Shown one piece after another: positions 1-9,736 of a DNA stretch of 64,000 bases. The stretch is taken from NCBI RefSeq assembly GCF_904846065.1, contig NZ_CAJGZV010000001.1, forward strand, positions 682,001-746,000. Direction: 5' to 3'. The stretch is from Psychrobacter immobilis. GTDB taxonomy: Bacteria > Pseudomonadota > Gammaproteobacteria > Pseudomonadales > Moraxellaceae. A model generated the notes under the pieces. The model was not told the origin of the DNA. It searched no databases and worked only from the letters and a program-made list of their open reading frames with translations. Positions within the stretch are counted from its first letter, which is position 1; every line of letters begins with the position of its first letter. The position numbers and the translations under genes were made by a program.

Positions 1-108
1 AGGTAAATCACGGTTATTTTCTACGGACAGGCATACTTAAAAATGGTAAATAGCTTGCTGAAGAAGATAATTCATTTAACACATACAATTGACTGAATAG
101 GATGATTC

Positions 109-540
109 ATGAAAAAAAACTTACTCAAGGCAGCTGCATTTGGTAGCGTATTAGCTATGACTGCAACGGCTAGCCATGCTGCTGGTGATCAAGATAAATA
201 TCAATTATCTAGTCATATTTTAGACATTAGTACAGGCAAACCAGCACCAAACGTCAATGTAAAACTGATGATGCAAGAGAAAACTGGTAGCTGGAAATTG
301 CTTAATGCGCAAAAGACTGATAATAATGGTCGTATCGGCAACTTCTTACCGAATCAAGACGGCGTTGAGCATGATGGTACTTATAAGTTGATTTTTGAGA
401 CGACTCCTTATTTCCGAAATCAAGGTCTAGAGTCTTTCTATCCATATGTTGAAGTCAATTTCAATATCGAAGGCGATAACCATTACCATGTGCCAATCAC
501 TTTGTCTCCATACGGCTATAGCACTTACCGCGGTAGCTAA
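109..540 (+). CDS. Periplasmic hydroxyisourate hydrolase (transthyretin-like)
   Basis: A 143-residue protein of the transthyretin-like family, which hydrolyses 5-hydroxyisourate to OHCU in purine (urate) breakdown. A signal peptide (Lys-rich start, hydrophobic core, cleavage after SHA-A near residue 24) predicts export to the periplasm. The mature part starts with the family's LSSHILD segment and has TDNNGRI near residue 70. It ends in the diagnostic YRGS tetrapeptide, which carries active-site residues in this family. Length after cleavage (about 119) fits a single-domain enzyme. No other urate-pathway gene is next to it, so the substrate assignment rests on family alone. A strong terminator follows directly. 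Confidence 0.88.
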   Translation: MKKNLLKAAAFGSVLAMTATASHAAGDQDKYQLSSHILDISTGKPAPNVNVKLMMQEKTGSWKLLNAQKTDNNGRIGNFLPNQDGVEHDGTYKLIFETTPYFRNQGLESFYPYVEVNFNIEGDNHYHVPITLSPYGYSTYRGS

Positions 541-580
541 GCCATATTACGTGCTAAATAAGCCGTAAGTTAATACTAAT

Positions 581-636
581 AAAGCAAAAAAGGACGCCCC
601 AATCAAAAATTTGATTGGGGCGTCCTTTTTTGCTTT
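581..636. terminator. Perfect 26-bp bidirectional intrinsic terminator
   Basis: Arms 581-606 and 611-636 are exact reverse complements with a 4-nt loop. They have an A-rich left flank and a T-rich right flank, so the hairpin works on both strands. It serves the convergent hydroxyisourate hydrolase and trhO genes. Confidence 0.93.
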
Positions 637-650
637 TATCAAGCTTAAAT

Positions 651-1736
651 TTATTCAGCGTTAGCTTTATTGGCTTCTTCTGCTTGACGACGTGCTTCGA
701 TTTTAGCGGCTTTGCGTTTCTCAATCACATCAATCACATCACTACCAATATGTGCTTCGCCACGTTTTTTTGCTAACTGCATTTGATGCTCACGTTCGCG
801 AAATCTGGCTTTTTGCTCATCCGTTGCTTTATCAATACAATGCGGGCAAGACTCACCTTTGATATAAGCAAGGCTTTGCATGTCATCGACAGTAATGGGC
901 ATACGGCAGGCGAAGCATTGCTCATAGTTGCCTTTTTCTAAGTTATGATTGACCGACACGCGGTTATCAAAAACGAAGCAATCGCCTTGCCACATAGAGT
1001 CGCTGGCTGGAATTTCTTCTAGATATTTTAAGATGCCGCCCTCTAAGTGATACACCTCTTCAAAGCCTTGCTCACGCATATAAGCAGTAGACTTCTCACA
1101 GCGTATACCACCAGTACAGAACATCGCGACTTTTTTATGTTTGGCTGGATCCATCTCTTTTGCGACGTATTCTGGGAACTCGCGGAACGTTTCGGTATTT
1201 GGATTGACGGCATTTTGGAACGTACCGATTTTAACTTCATAATCATTACGGGTGTCGATAAGAATGACGTCAGGGTCTGAGATTAACGCATTCCATTCGC
1301 TTGGTTTTACATAGCGTCCAACTGATTGCAATGGGTCGATATTTTCAACGCCCATGGTAACGATTTCTTTTTTGAGCTTCACTTTGGTACGATAAAAAGG
1401 CTGAGCATCGGTATAAGATTCTTTAAAGGTAAAGCTGCCAATCGCTTCGATACTGCGCAGATACTCAAGGACGTTATCAATACCTTGGCGTGTGCCAGAA
1501 ATCGTACCATTAATGCCTTCATTAGCAATCAATAACGTGCCTTTGACATCATTATCGAGCATATTATTTAAAATTGGCTCGCGGTATTGCTCAAAGTCAG
1601 CAAAACGCGTGAACTTATATAGAGCGGCAACGACGATGTTATTGGTGACGCTATCGTAGGCAGGGGTTGATTTGTTGTCGGTGACAGTGCTGTTTTGGAT
1701 ATTGCTATCTATATTATGGTCTTGAAGGGTACTCAT
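651..1736 (-). CDS. trhO: tRNA uridine(34) hydroxylase TrhO (rhodanese-like, YceA family)
   Basis: TrhO makes 5-hydroxyuridine at wobble position 34 of tRNAs, using O2. The protein has an N-terminal acylphosphatase-like part (NEGINGT near residue 72), then a rhodanese domain with the active-site loop CTGGIRC (first Cys about residue 207). A C-terminal Cys-rich segment follows (CFACRMP and CPHC), typical of the long form. The ATG at 1736 is preferred over the upstream 1763 start because AGGAGAA lies seven bases before it. That gives 361 residues. The tail after the Cys motifs is rich in Lys, Glu and Ala. It converges on the hydrolase gene and shares its terminator. Confidence 0.93.
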   Translation of the reverse strand: MSTLQDHNIDSNIQNSTVTDNKSTPAYDSVTNNIVVAALYKFTRFADFEQYREPILNNMLDNDVKGTLLIANEGINGTISGTRQGIDNVLEYLRSIEAIGSFTFKESYTDAQPFYRTKVKLKKEIVTMGVENIDPLQSVGRYVKPSEWNALISDPDVILIDTRNDYEVKIGTFQNAVNPNTETFREFPEYVAKEMDPAKHKKVAMFCTGGIRCEKSTAYMREQGFEEVYHLEGGILKYLEEIPASDSMWQGDCFVFDNRVSVNHNLEKGNYEQCFACRMPITVDDMQSLAYIKGESCPHCIDKATDEQKARFREREHQMQLAKKRGEAHIGSDVIDVIEKRKAAKIEARRQAEEANKANAE

Positions 1737-1954
1737 GTTTTTCTCCTGCTGGCTAGGTCGCAAACCTAGTGCGTTGGGTTTAAGGTGCTTTTTAAAATTA
1801 ACGGTTGAAACTAATTAGTAAGATTCATAACACTAGTGCAATTGTGGAATTGACTAATGCGGGCGTAGTGTAGCAAATTTTAGGGAAGTTTTGGAGGTTT
1901 TATCATTCTTAAGAAAGATATAGGTGGTGATTATAATAATAAAGATAGACAACA

Positions 1955-1985
1955 AAAAGCCCAGTAAGATACTGAGCTTTTTTTC
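1955..1985 (-). terminator. Hairpin with A/T flanks downstream of the Sel1 gene
   Basis: A 12-bp stem with one mismatch (aaaagcccagta against tactgagctttt), flanked by A-rich and T-rich runs. It lies 30 bp beyond the stop of the minus-strand Sel1 gene. Confidence 0.6.
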
Positions 1986-2014
1986 ATATTCACTGCGTAA
2001 AGCAAAATTAGAGT

Positions 2015-2596
2015 TTACTTACTCTGAAACCAAGTATCCGCTTTGCTACGAGCGCTAGCGATGTCTGAACTGGATAAGTTCAATGCCAACTGGCCAATTT
2101 TACCGCGCGCTTTGTTACGTACTTTTTCATCGAGCATACCGTCACGGGCAGCCAAATCGTACCATTTATAAGCATCGACGAGATTTTTTTGCTTTTCATC
2201 GAGCAATGCAAGCGTATAGCTGGCACGGTTATCGCCGCGCATTGCCGCTTTTTCTAACCAAACTTTCGCTTGTTGCAAATTAGGCTGCACACCTTCACCG
2301 CGCAAGTACATGATGGCAAGATTCAACTGAGCAGGGGCAACGCCTTGCTGAGCCGCTTTGGTATACCACTGAATAGCTTGTTGGGTATTTTTTGCAATAC
2401 CTTCGCCTTTCTGTAAGCGCTTGGCTAAATAAAACTGAGCGTGATCGTTACCTTGGGCAGCGCGGTTAGACAGCTCACTGACTGGCATTAGCTCAAAACG
2501 TGACGTATCAAGTGGCACGTTTGATATTAACTCAGCGTTTGCTAGACCTGCACAAGAAAATAAGGCAGTAAACAACGCAGCTTTTAATAATTTCAT
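2015..2596 (-). CDS. Sel1-repeat (TPR-like) periplasmic protein
   Basis: A 193-residue protein with a signal peptide (cleavage around GLANA-E, residue 21-22). Several Sel1-type helical repeats follow: AAQGNDHAQFYLAKRLQKGEG, then AAQQGVAPAQLNLAIMYLRGEG, then AAMRGDNRASYTLALL and a YKWYDLAARDG unit. Each carries the family pattern A-x-x-G-x-x-x-A-x-x-x-L-x-x-x-Y. Such proteins act as adaptors in envelope or signalling processes, and the partner here is unknown. It stands alone, with 560 bp of non-coding DNA upstream. Confidence 0.85.
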   Translation of the reverse strand: MKLLKAALFTALFSCAGLANAELISNVPLDTSRFELMPVSELSNRAAQGNDHAQFYLAKRLQKGEGIAKNTQQAIQWYTKAAQQGVAPAQLNLAIMYLRGEGVQPNLQQAKVWLEKAAMRGDNRASYTLALLDEKQKNLVDAYKWYDLAARDGMLDEKVRNKARGKIGQLALNLSSSDIASARSKADTWFQSK

Positions 2597-3156
2597 AGCA
2601 GCTCCAAAATTAGGCAGTTAATAAGCAAAAAAAGTTGCACCGCTAAAAGGGTTTAGACGGCGATAACAATTAGGTGAAATCTTGCGATACCAACTTACCT
2701 AATTATTAGCAATATAATTAATCGATGTGTTGTGGCAAATTCCTTTAATCGAACCGATAAACGGTCAGAATCAGGGTGCGATTGACACTATTTTGCTAGC
2801 TTAACACCCAAACTTACGAAACTCAAATACTAATTACATGATTTAATGCTTATTCATACCTCATTGTCCTCAATAAAATCATAGGGTTACTTAGGCGTAA
2901 GAATAAGTTAACCAGCTATTGAGGTTAAAATTTGTATTTATGAGCCATGCTATTGCTTTCAACCAATGCTAGGGCGTGTCTTCAATTCAATCGATTATCT
3001 TCTAAATGGGCAAAAATGGTTAAATTTTGCCAAACATCGTCAAATAGTTTAGCAATATCTCGATATTATTTGCGCTACTTTCCTTGTTTGACGGCAATTT
3101 ATCTCATTTTTATCACCATTTTTAAAATAAAGATACGCCCCAAGTAGATAAACCTA
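2597..3156. other. 560-bp gene-free stretch between the Sel1 gene and metW
   Basis: AT-rich, with no gene I can support. A 66-codon plus-strand frame at 2947-3147 has no ribosome binding site and no recognisable protein features. The stretch must hold the promoter of the minus-strand Sel1 gene at its left end. I could not place one with confidence. Confidence 0.5.
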
Positions 3157-3774
3157 TTATTCAGGTTTTTGTTTGGTGACACGATAGATAGCGACGTCTG
3201 CCAATAGGTTGGGTGCTTGGCGTATCAATGCTTTCATAAGTGGCGTATGACCTTTTTCAGAATCGCTGACGGCAAAGCGGTTGACGATATGAATATCATG
3301 CTGTGCACAAAGCTGCTCAAAATCTTTAAACGTACACAGATGAATGTTTGGGGTGTTATACCACTCATAAGGCAATGCCTCTGAGACAGGCATCATCCCT
3401 TTAAGTCCTAAATGAATGCGGTTTTGCCAATGAGCAAAATTGGGAAAGGTGATGACGGCTTCGCGAGCAACACGTAGCATGTCAAGTAAGAGCACATCAG
3501 GCGATTTCACCGCTTGCAGCGCCCGTGCCATGACGACGGTGTCGAAACTGTTATCAGCGAAACGTGCCAGACCATCATTCAAGTCTTGCTCGATAATAGA
3601 TAAGCCTTTGGCGATACCATCGTTGATTTTTTCTTCGTCAATCTCAAGTCCGTAGCCGGTGACGCCGCGATTTTGTTGTAAATGCGCGAGTAGCTCACCA
3701 TTGCCGCAGCCCAAGTCCAGTACATGTGAGTGCGGCGCAATCCAGCGCTCAGCCAATTGATGATCCATTCTCAT
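3157..3774 (-). CDS. metW: Methionine biosynthesis protein MetW
   Basis: A 205-residue class I SAM-binding fold protein. Motif [16 protein letters not shown], lies near residue 19, and the acidic loop [10 protein letters not shown] follows. MALQ-type motifs ([14 protein letters not shown]) and the MetW signature [28 protein letters not shown] come after that. MetW works with MetX in acylating homoserine for methionine synthesis. Its ATG overlaps the metX stop in an ATGA junction, so the two are translationally coupled. Length and order match metXW of other gammaproteobacteria. Confidence 0.94.
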   Translation of the reverse strand: MRMDHQLAERWIAPHSHVLDLGCGNGELLAHLQQNRGVTGYGLEIDEEKINDGIAKGLSIIEQDLNDGLARFADNSFDTVVMARALQAVKSPDVLLLDMLRVAREAVITFPNFAHWQNRIHLGLKGMMPVSEALPYEWYNTPNIHLCTFKDFEQLCAQHDIHIVNRFAVSDSEKGHTPLMKALIRQAPNLLADVAIYRVTKQKPE

Positions 3775-5276
3775 GAGCGCGCTCCTGCTTTTTGCTGGCT
3801 GCTTTGATTTGTGCTTTGTGCTGGTTGTTTTGATTTGCTGTCGGTGATAAATGGCGCAGTCAAAAATCCTCGGACGGCACCCATATAACGAGGAATATCA
3901 AATAAGAAAGAATCATGACCATGCGGCGCATCGACATTGATGTAGCTAACTGGTTTGCCAGTCGCCATCAGCGCATCGACAATCTCTTGTGAGCGCTCCG
4001 GCGCAAAGCGCCAATCCGTGGTAAATGAGACCACTAGGTATTGGCATTGCGTATGGGCAAAGGCGGCTTTGAGCGCAGACAGCTCTTGCTGACGATTCTG
4101 TTCACTTTCATCTATCGTTGCCACCGTATCTTCTAACGCAGGTTGCGTGCTTTGTTTACTAGATTCCACTGATGTGGCAATCGAGTCCTTAAGCTGTGCT
4201 GCTGATTCTGTCGAATCTGTTGCCATGGCTGATGGATAATCACGTGTTGGATCAAAATAATCTAAGGCTTTTGTCATGAGCAAATAAGTATTGGCATCGA
4301 AATTTTCGCTAAAGCGCTCGCCTTGATAGCGTAAATAGCTCTCCACTTGAAACTCAACATCGTAGCCATACATAAATTTGCCAGACTTTAAATCACGACC
4401 AAATTTCGCCTTCATCGCGTCATCGGTTAAGTAAGTGATATGCCCAACCATCCGAGCCAATATTAGCCCGCGACGAGGGTAGGTGCCTGCTTGTAAATAG
4501 CGTCCCTCTTTGAAGTCAGGGTCAGACAATATCGACTGCCGCGCCACTTCGTTAAAGGCGATATTCTGTGCTGAGAGCTTTGGCGTGCTGGCAATGACCA
4601 CGCAGCGTTTCAACCGATTTGGATAATCAACTGACCATTGCAGCGCCTGCATACCACCCATGGAACCACCAACAATGGCATGCCAAACATCAATACCAAG
4701 ACGATCTGACAGCATCGCTTGGGTTTTTACCCAGTCCTTGATGGTCACGAGCGGAAAGTCAGGGCCATAAACTTGCAGTTCACTGGCTGGATTGTTTTTG
4801 TTTAAACTTTCTTTGTCTAAACTGTTTTTGTTTACATTATTCTGGTCTGAATCGATACTGTCAGGATTAATGGTCGTTGGACCGGTAGAGCCGAAACAGC
4901 TGCCGATGTTGTTGACACATACGACATAAAACCGATTGGTGTCGATCGCTTTATTAGGGCCAATCATATTGTCCCACCAGCCAGCCTTTTTATCATCATC
5001 GCTATGGAAACCTGCCGCGTGATGACTGCCGGATAGGGCGTGGCAAATGAGTACCGCGTTTGATTTGTCGTTATTTAGCGTGCCATAAGTTTCGATGATT
5101 AAATCAAACGATGGCAAAGTACGATTACATTCTAACGTCAACGGCTCAGCGAAATGAAAAATCTGAGGCGTGATAATGCCGACTGAACCGACTGAGTCCA
5201 CAGGATTAACTAAGCTCGCCGAATGAAGCGTATCTGTCGGGGACTGGTCACTGGTATTATTAGGGCGTGCGTTCAA
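3771..5276 (-). CDS. metX: Homoserine O-acyltransferase MetX with two low-complexity inserts
   Basis: An alpha/beta-hydrolase-fold enzyme that acylates L-homoserine, the first committed step of methionine synthesis. The nucleophile elbow GGSMGG puts Ser at about residue 205. The other catalytic residues are Asp in TTDWRF (about 421) and His in PHGHDSF (about 454). At 501 residues it is over 100 longer than usual. The excess lies in an Asn/Asp/Lys-rich insert (about 140-165) and a Ser/Glu/Gln-rich insert (about 350-396). No ATG precedes the conserved N-terminus. TTG at 5276 is chosen because GAGG sits five bases upstream; TTG at 5297 is the alternative. Acetyl- or succinyl-CoA preference cannot be read from what I see. 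Confidence 0.92.
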   Translation of the reverse strand: MNARPNNTSDQSPTDTLHSASLVNPVDSVGSVGIITPQIFHFAEPLTLECNRTLPSFDLIIETYGTLNNDKSNAVLICHALSGSHHAAGFHSDDDKKAGWWDNMIGPNKAIDTNRFYVVCVNNIGSCFGSTGPTTINPDSIDSDQNNVNKNSLDKESLNKNNPASELQVYGPDFPLVTIKDWVKTQAMLSDRLGIDVWHAIVGGSMGGMQALQWSVDYPNRLKRCVVIASTPKLSAQNIAFNEVARQSILSDPDFKEGRYLQAGTYPRRGLILARMVGHITYLTDDAMKAKFGRDLKSGKFMYGYDVEFQVESYLRYQGERFSENFDANTYLLMTKALDYFDPTRDYPSAMATDSTESAAQLKDSIATSVESSKQSTQPALEDTVATIDESEQNRQQELSALKAAFAHTQCQYLVVSFTTDWRFAPERSQEIVDALMATGKPVSYINVDAPHGHDSFLFDIPRYMGAVRGFLTAPFITDSKSKQPAQSTNQSSQQKAGARS

Positions 5277-5297
5277 AGCTACCTCGCAAGACAACAA

Positions 5298-5689
5298 TCA
5301 TCAATAAAATAAAAAGGGCAAACTGTCGATAGGCAGTGTTGCCAATACTGCTTTGCCGACACTGTTTTCTAAATGTTTTTCTTACAATGTGCTTGCCTAT
5401 TGTATGGTGATGCGCGTAGGAGTACAACCGTCGAGCGAGTCTTTTGAGCATAGCCTTTTAAGCATGGTTCTTAGGGACGATGGGTGGTAGGTAGAGAAGG
5501 GTTAGGGTGAATCAATGATTGCTGACTATCAATAAATAGCAACTAAGTATCAAATTGTATAAGTGTACTTTTACCATGCGTTATTAATGGATAAAATGCT
5601 ACACTAACAAAGCATTCAATCAATCATGACTTAATAATCTTTTATCGCATATTCTTCTTTAATTAACCTAATAATAAAATAGTGCTGCT
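5298..5689. other. Divergent intergenic region metX / hemH
   Basis: About 390 bp between two diverging genes, so it should hold both promoters. It is AT-rich. I cannot place -35/-10 pairs with confidence. A 63-codon minus-strand frame (5260-5451) overlaps the metX start and looks spurious. Confidence 0.45.
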
Positions 5690-6709
5690 ATGAAACCTGA
5701 ACTGCCTCCCCGTATTGCCGTCCTATTAGTGAACCTAGGTACGCCAGATGAGCCAACAGCGCCTGCCGTACGTCGTTACTTAAAACAGTTTTTGTCTGAC
5801 CCCCGTGTCATCGAGATTCCAAAATTCTTGTGGGCGATTATTCTCAATTTGTTTGTATTGCCAAGCCGCCCTAAACGTGTGGCAAAAGCCTATGCCAGTA
5901 TTTGGGAAGGCGACTCACCGATTCGTAAGATACTAAAGAGCCAAGTGGAGCTATTAGAACCACGGCTTGCAAATAGTGCCGCACCATTTCGGGTTTCTGT
6001 CCATCCGGCGATGAGCTATGGCAATCCTGGTTTGCCTGATGTGATGGATACCTTGCGCGGTGAAGGCGTTGATCACTTTGTTATCTTGCCATTATTTCCA
6101 CAGTATTCCGCTTCCTCTGGAGGTGCTGTTTATGATGCGTTGACAAAGTGGACGTTAAAGCAGCGTAATTTGCCGAACTATACTATTGTCAAAGATTACT
6201 TTGCGCATCCGCTGTACATTCAAGCATTGGCTGATTCGATTCGCCGATTTCAAGCAGAGCATGGCAAGCCTGATAAGTTGATGTTTAGCTTCCACGGTAT
6301 CCCGCAGCCTTATGCTGATAAAGGTGATCCGTATCCTAAGCGTTGTAAATGTACCGCTGCACAAGTGGCTCACGCGCTTGGTCTAAAGGATAACGAATGG
6401 ATTATCAGTTTTCAATCACGCTTTGGCAAGCAAGAATGGGTCAAGCCCTATACCGACGTGGTATTAGAAGAGTGGGGCAAGTCAGGTGTGCGCTCGGTAC
6501 AAGTCATTAGTCCGGCTTTTTCTGCTGATTGTCTGGAAACGCTAGAGGAGCTTGCCATCGAAAATCGTGAAAACTTTCTTCACGCGGGTGGACAAGAATA
6601 TCACTATATTCCCGCATTGAACTTGGATGAGGCGCACATTGATTTGCTCGAAGCGCTCAGTGCGCCATTGGTCAAAGGCTGGGCGGGAACGCTAGATGGT
6701 TGGGCTTGA
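5690..6709 (+). CDS. hemH: Ferrochelatase
   Basis: Inserts Fe2+ into protoporphyrin IX, the last step of protoheme synthesis, at the inner face of the cytoplasmic membrane. The 339-residue length is normal. The N-terminal [11 protein letters not shown] signature is present. The catalytic His is in FSFHGIP (about residue 202), and the metal-site Glu is in CLETLEE (about 283). The loop [12 protein letters not shown] contains two Cys but is not the C-terminal iron-sulfur ligand set of some homologues. The gene is monocistronic with its own terminator. Confidence 0.96.
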   Translation: MKPELPPRIAVLLVNLGTPDEPTAPAVRRYLKQFLSDPRVIEIPKFLWAIILNLFVLPSRPKRVAKAYASIWEGDSPIRKILKSQVELLEPRLANSAAPFRVSVHPAMSYGNPGLPDVMDTLRGEGVDHFVILPLFPQYSASSGGAVYDALTKWTLKQRNLPNYTIVKDYFAHPLYIQALADSIRRFQAEHGKPDKLMFSFHGIPQPYADKGDPYPKRCKCTAAQVAHALGLKDNEWIISFQSRFGKQEWVKPYTDVVLEEWGKSGVRSVQVISPAFSADCLETLEELAIENRENFLHAGGQEYHYIPALNLDEAHIDLLEALSAPLVKGWAGTLDGWA

Positions 6710-6732
6710 TTAATTGAATTTGTAAATCATAA

Positions 6733-6764
6733 AAAATACCGGACATCATGTTCGGTATTTTTTT
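6733..6764 (+). terminator. Intrinsic terminator after hemH
   Basis: A 12-bp stem (aaataccggaca pairing with tgttcggtattt, one G-T pair), then a run of seven T. Confidence 0.88.
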
Positions 6765-6903
6765 GACTAAATGATTTTAGTGAATTTTATTAAAATGGAA
6801 TAAAGTTGGGATTTTTGGTGACTGATATGTAAAACTATGCCAAATAAACTTTTATTGTCATTGTTAATTTTACGTTTGCTTAACTTTATTTTTGAGGATA
6901 AAT

Positions 6904-7719
6904 ATGTCCAGCTCCAATTATTCACAACCCTCTGTGTCTCTACAAAAACCTAACGGTCAACCACCGAACTTACCGCCCACTGACGAGTATGGCGGCCTAT
7001 TACCGCAGTTATTGGTAGAACCTCGAATGTGCCAAGCAGGATGGGGTATAAGTTGGATTACCAAAGCATTTGCAATATTTAAAGATCAATTTTTATTATG
7101 GTTAGCTATTGGTGTTGTTTATTTAATCATTGCTATGATTGGTAGTAGCGTACCCGTGATAAATTTCATTTTTCCTTTTCTTTCCTTTGTTTTTGTTGGT
7201 GGAATAATAAAAGGTTGTGCCGATCAAGCTATAGGTAATGAGCTGAGGTTTGACCATCTTTTTTCAGCTTTTTATACGCATCTCAAGCCATTAGTTATTT
7301 TATTCGTCTTGTATTTAGTAGCTGTTATTGTTGCAATGATACCTATGCTGATTATATTCGGTGGTATGGCTTTGTCTTTAGCTCAGGAGTCAAGTGACGT
7401 TGCGATTGCAGGTATGGTATTGGGTGTTTTATTGGTTTTTGTACTATTATTTCCTGTACTTATGGCTATCTGGTTTGCACCTGCTTTAATTGTGCTTCAC
7501 AACATTGAGCCTGTTCAGGCAATGAAAATGAGTTTTAAAGGATGTTTAAAAAATATCTTACCATTTTTCGTTTTTTGGTTAATTGCTCCTATAATAATGA
7601 TATTGATGGTAGTTTTTACACTAGGACTAGGTATGTTAGCACTGCTTCCAATAGGTATGATTACCTACTACACCAGTTACCGAGACGTTTGGACAGATCA
7701 GCCATTGTCAGCGCTATAG
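6904..7719 (+). CDS. Multi-pass membrane protein, BPSS1780-like family
   Basis: A 271-residue protein with about six hydrophobic segments between residues 60 and 260. The hydrophilic N-terminus is rich in Ser, Pro and Asn. After a WITKAFAIFKDQFLLWLAIG segment come paired membrane helices with Gly-rich turns (GGIIKGCADQAIGNELRF), as in BPSS1780/YciC-like membrane proteins of unknown role. The ATG at 6904 is chosen over the TTG at 6892 because GAGGA lies six bases before it. It is flanked by terminators on both sides, so it is probably a single-gene transcript. The family assignment is from memory of its pattern, and the function is unknown. Confidence 0.72.
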   Translation: MSSSNYSQPSVSLQKPNGQPPNLPPTDEYGGLLPQLLVEPRMCQAGWGISWITKAFAIFKDQFLLWLAIGVVYLIIAMIGSSVPVINFIFPFLSFVFVGGIIKGCADQAIGNELRFDHLFSAFYTHLKPLVILFVLYLVAVIVAMIPMLIIFGGMALSLAQESSDVAIAGMVLGVLLVFVLLFPVLMAIWFAPALIVLHNIEPVQAMKMSFKGCLKNILPFFVFWLIAPIIMILMVVFTLGLGMLALLPIGMITYYTSYRDVWTDQPLSAL

Positions 7720-7760
7720 TTGGTTGTTTAACAGACCCTAGTATCAGAAGTACAGTAGGC

Positions 7761-7806
7761 ACAATAAAAAAGCACGCCCATTATATCGAGCGTGCTTTTT
7801 TATTGT
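7761..7806. terminator. Perfect 17-bp bidirectional terminator
   Basis: Arms 7761-7777 and 7790-7806 are exact reverse complements, with A-rich and T-rich flanks. It lies between the convergent membrane-protein gene and the small acidic-protein gene. Confidence 0.92.
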
Positions 7807-7837
7807 TTGAAAGCTTTTTTATCATGAAAGAGCGTGG

Positions 7838-8173
7838 TTAAAAATCGTCATCATTACTACGTTCCGCCGCATCTCTATCAGCGATATCGACAATATCTGG
7901 GTAATCGCTGTCATCCAAATTATCGTCCACTAATACTTCATCGATTCGCGATTCGTCTATATTTTGATGATGGATAGGGGTTAGCCCTTGAATTGCATCA
8001 CTTCCGGCTTGTGAGTTGTCGAATCCTGCGCTATTGTCAATGACATCATCATTATCAATGGTATGCAACATAGGGTCAGCCAAATCAATTTCTTGGCTGT
8101 TATTATTGATGTCCGTATCACCTTCAATGTGATCCATTGCTTCTGGTAATGGGCTTTTTGAATGGTCCATCAT
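7838..8173 (-). CDS. Small, very acidic protein of unknown function
   Basis: A 111-residue protein dominated by Asp, Asn, Ser and Ile, with clusters such as DNDDVIDNS, DDNLDDSDYPD and a C-terminal NDDDF. It has no Cys, no Trp, no membrane segment and no signal peptide. It is probably disordered. Two ATG codons in tandem (8173 and 8170) follow AAGGA, so the start may be the second one. It lies opposite a perfect bidirectional terminator, which supports a real transcript. I recognise no family. Similar acidic tails occur in proteins that bind basic partners, but nothing here shows that. Confidence 0.6.
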   Translation of the reverse strand: MMDHSKSPLPEAMDHIEGDTDINNNSQEIDLADPMLHTIDNDDVIDNSAGFDNSQAGSDAIQGLTPIHHQNIDESRIDEVLVDDNLDDSDYPDIVDIADRDAAERSNDDDF

Positions 8174-8369
8174 GGTTTCCTTATTATTGATAGTTATTAT
8201 TAATGGATGTGACTGATTTTACTTATTAAGATTTATTTATTAAAAGCATTGTGACTTTATTAAAAACATTGTGACGTGTTATGACGCTTGCTAATAGTAG
8301 TAAGGTGTCACAGGATGTTCAAAAAATGTAAGACAAGTACAAGATAGACATAAAAATAGGAAATATACG

Positions 8370-9671
8370 ATGGTATCAAGTAGTAGGTTGTTCGTCACAA
8401 TATCCTTAATCAGTGCCACAATAGGTTTGACGGCTTGTGAAGGTGTACCTTTTTCTGGTAGCAGCGCCCATAGCAGCTTGGATAAGGCTGATTTAAAACA
8501 GCCGTTAATTATCGATGCCAAACTGCCAAAAGCCACGACAATCATAGACTGCGCACAATTAACGCCGAAGCAAATAGTTAAGGTAAAAGGTCACAGCGTA
8601 CTCAGTGCAAGCTGTGATTTGACAGCCAAGTCGATACGCTTTGAGTTGAATGATTCGCACAGCTCTCTCGACTGTCAGGGCGCACTACTCAGTACTCGCG
8701 CTGATGATGCATCAAAGGTTAGCGCAATTATGATTAAGCCCAAAACAGATAGTGCTATCGAAGATATTACCGTTGCCAATTGTCATGTGGATGGCTATGG
8801 TCATGCGTTACATATTCGCCAATATAGCCAGCCCAATCAGCGTTATGCGCGCGGCTTGATAGACCCTGCTGCCAATCGTGCGCTTGCACCAAGCGATATT
8901 CGTGTGATTAATGTGAGTAGTCAAAACAGTATCAATAGTGGCATGTTCGTCGGCGATCATGTGCATGGCGTAAGCTTTGATAAAGTACGTATTCAAAACT
9001 CAGGTACTGTTGGGCTATATTTAGAATTTGGTAGCCGCGATAATGTGATTCAAAATTCGGTGTTTGTCGGTAATGGTTTCCGTACCTTTAAGCCCAATCG
9101 TGAGGCCATTGCCGTGGATTCGTCGAGCAATAACCGTATCGAAAACAATCAATTTATCCATAATGGGGCAGGCAGTATTTTGCTGTATCGCAATTGCTTT
9201 GAGCATGCTGATGATCGGGCGCGTGGCAATCACTTTAAGCGTACCGAGTCGAGCCGTGACAATATGATTCGTGGCAATACTTTTAACGACGAGCCAGTCG
9301 GGGTTTGGGTGGCGTCAAGACAGTCGCGCAATCTAAAAGGTTTTGAATGCGGTGCTTATTTGCTGAAGCAAACGCCATTTGCCAGCTATCATTTAGACAG
9401 CGCTAAGGACAATCAGATCATCGATAATCGATTTGAGCAAGTCGAGCAGGGCATTATCGTGGAGGACGATGGCACGCTAATAGCTGGTAATCAATTCGCT
9501 GCTGATGTGAACTTACCGATTAGCGTTGGTTCTGAAATTCGGGAAGACAGCGCAGCAGGGGCGATAAAAGAAACGGTTATCAGCAACAATGCTTTTATCG
9601 ATAAGACCACTGAGCAAGCCATAAAAATTCGTGAGGCAAGCAAAACGGCTACTCATATTGAGCAGCCGTAA
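8370..9671 (+). CDS. Right-handed parallel beta-helix lipoprotein
   Basis: A 433-residue protein with a lipoprotein signal peptide (lipobox LTAC, Cys at residue 23). The body from about residue 85 is built of repeating beta-helix coils with Asn ladders: RIENNQFIHNGAG, NMIRGNTFNDEPVGV, NQIIDNRFEQVEQGI, GTLIAGNQF. This is the NosD/pectate-lyase-like PbH1 pattern. Such folds bind or cleave polysaccharide or act as surface scaffolds, and no catalytic triad is evident. AGGAAA precedes the ATG. It is convergent with an SDR gene. The substrate is unknown. Confidence 0.83.
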   Translation: MVSSSRLFVTISLISATIGLTACEGVPFSGSSAHSSLDKADLKQPLIIDAKLPKATTIIDCAQLTPKQIVKVKGHSVLSASCDLTAKSIRFELNDSHSSLDCQGALLSTRADDASKVSAIMIKPKTDSAIEDITVANCHVDGYGHALHIRQYSQPNQRYARGLIDPAANRALAPSDIRVINVSSQNSINSGMFVGDHVHGVSFDKVRIQNSGTVGLYLEFGSRDNVIQNSVFVGNGFRTFKPNREAIAVDSSSNNRIENNQFIHNGAGSILLYRNCFEHADDRARGNHFKRTESSRDNMIRGNTFNDEPVGVWVASRQSRNLKGFECGAYLLKQTPFASYHLDSAKDNQIIDNRFEQVEQGIIVEDDGTLIAGNQFAADVNLPISVGSEIREDSAAGAIKETVISNNAFIDKTTEQAIKIREASKTATHIEQP

Positions 9672-9736
9672 GTGTGGTTGTATATTAAATAAGCGTTACC
9701 GGTTAATAACAGTATAACGAATAGGTGATGTTGTTA

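Noticed and set aside
2947..3147. 66-codon plus-strand frame
   Set aside because: No ribosome binding site, no recognisable composition; an AT-rich intergenic chance frame.
5260..5451. 63-codon minus-strand frame upstream of metX
   Set aside because: Overlaps the metX start region, lacks protein-like features and a ribosome binding site.
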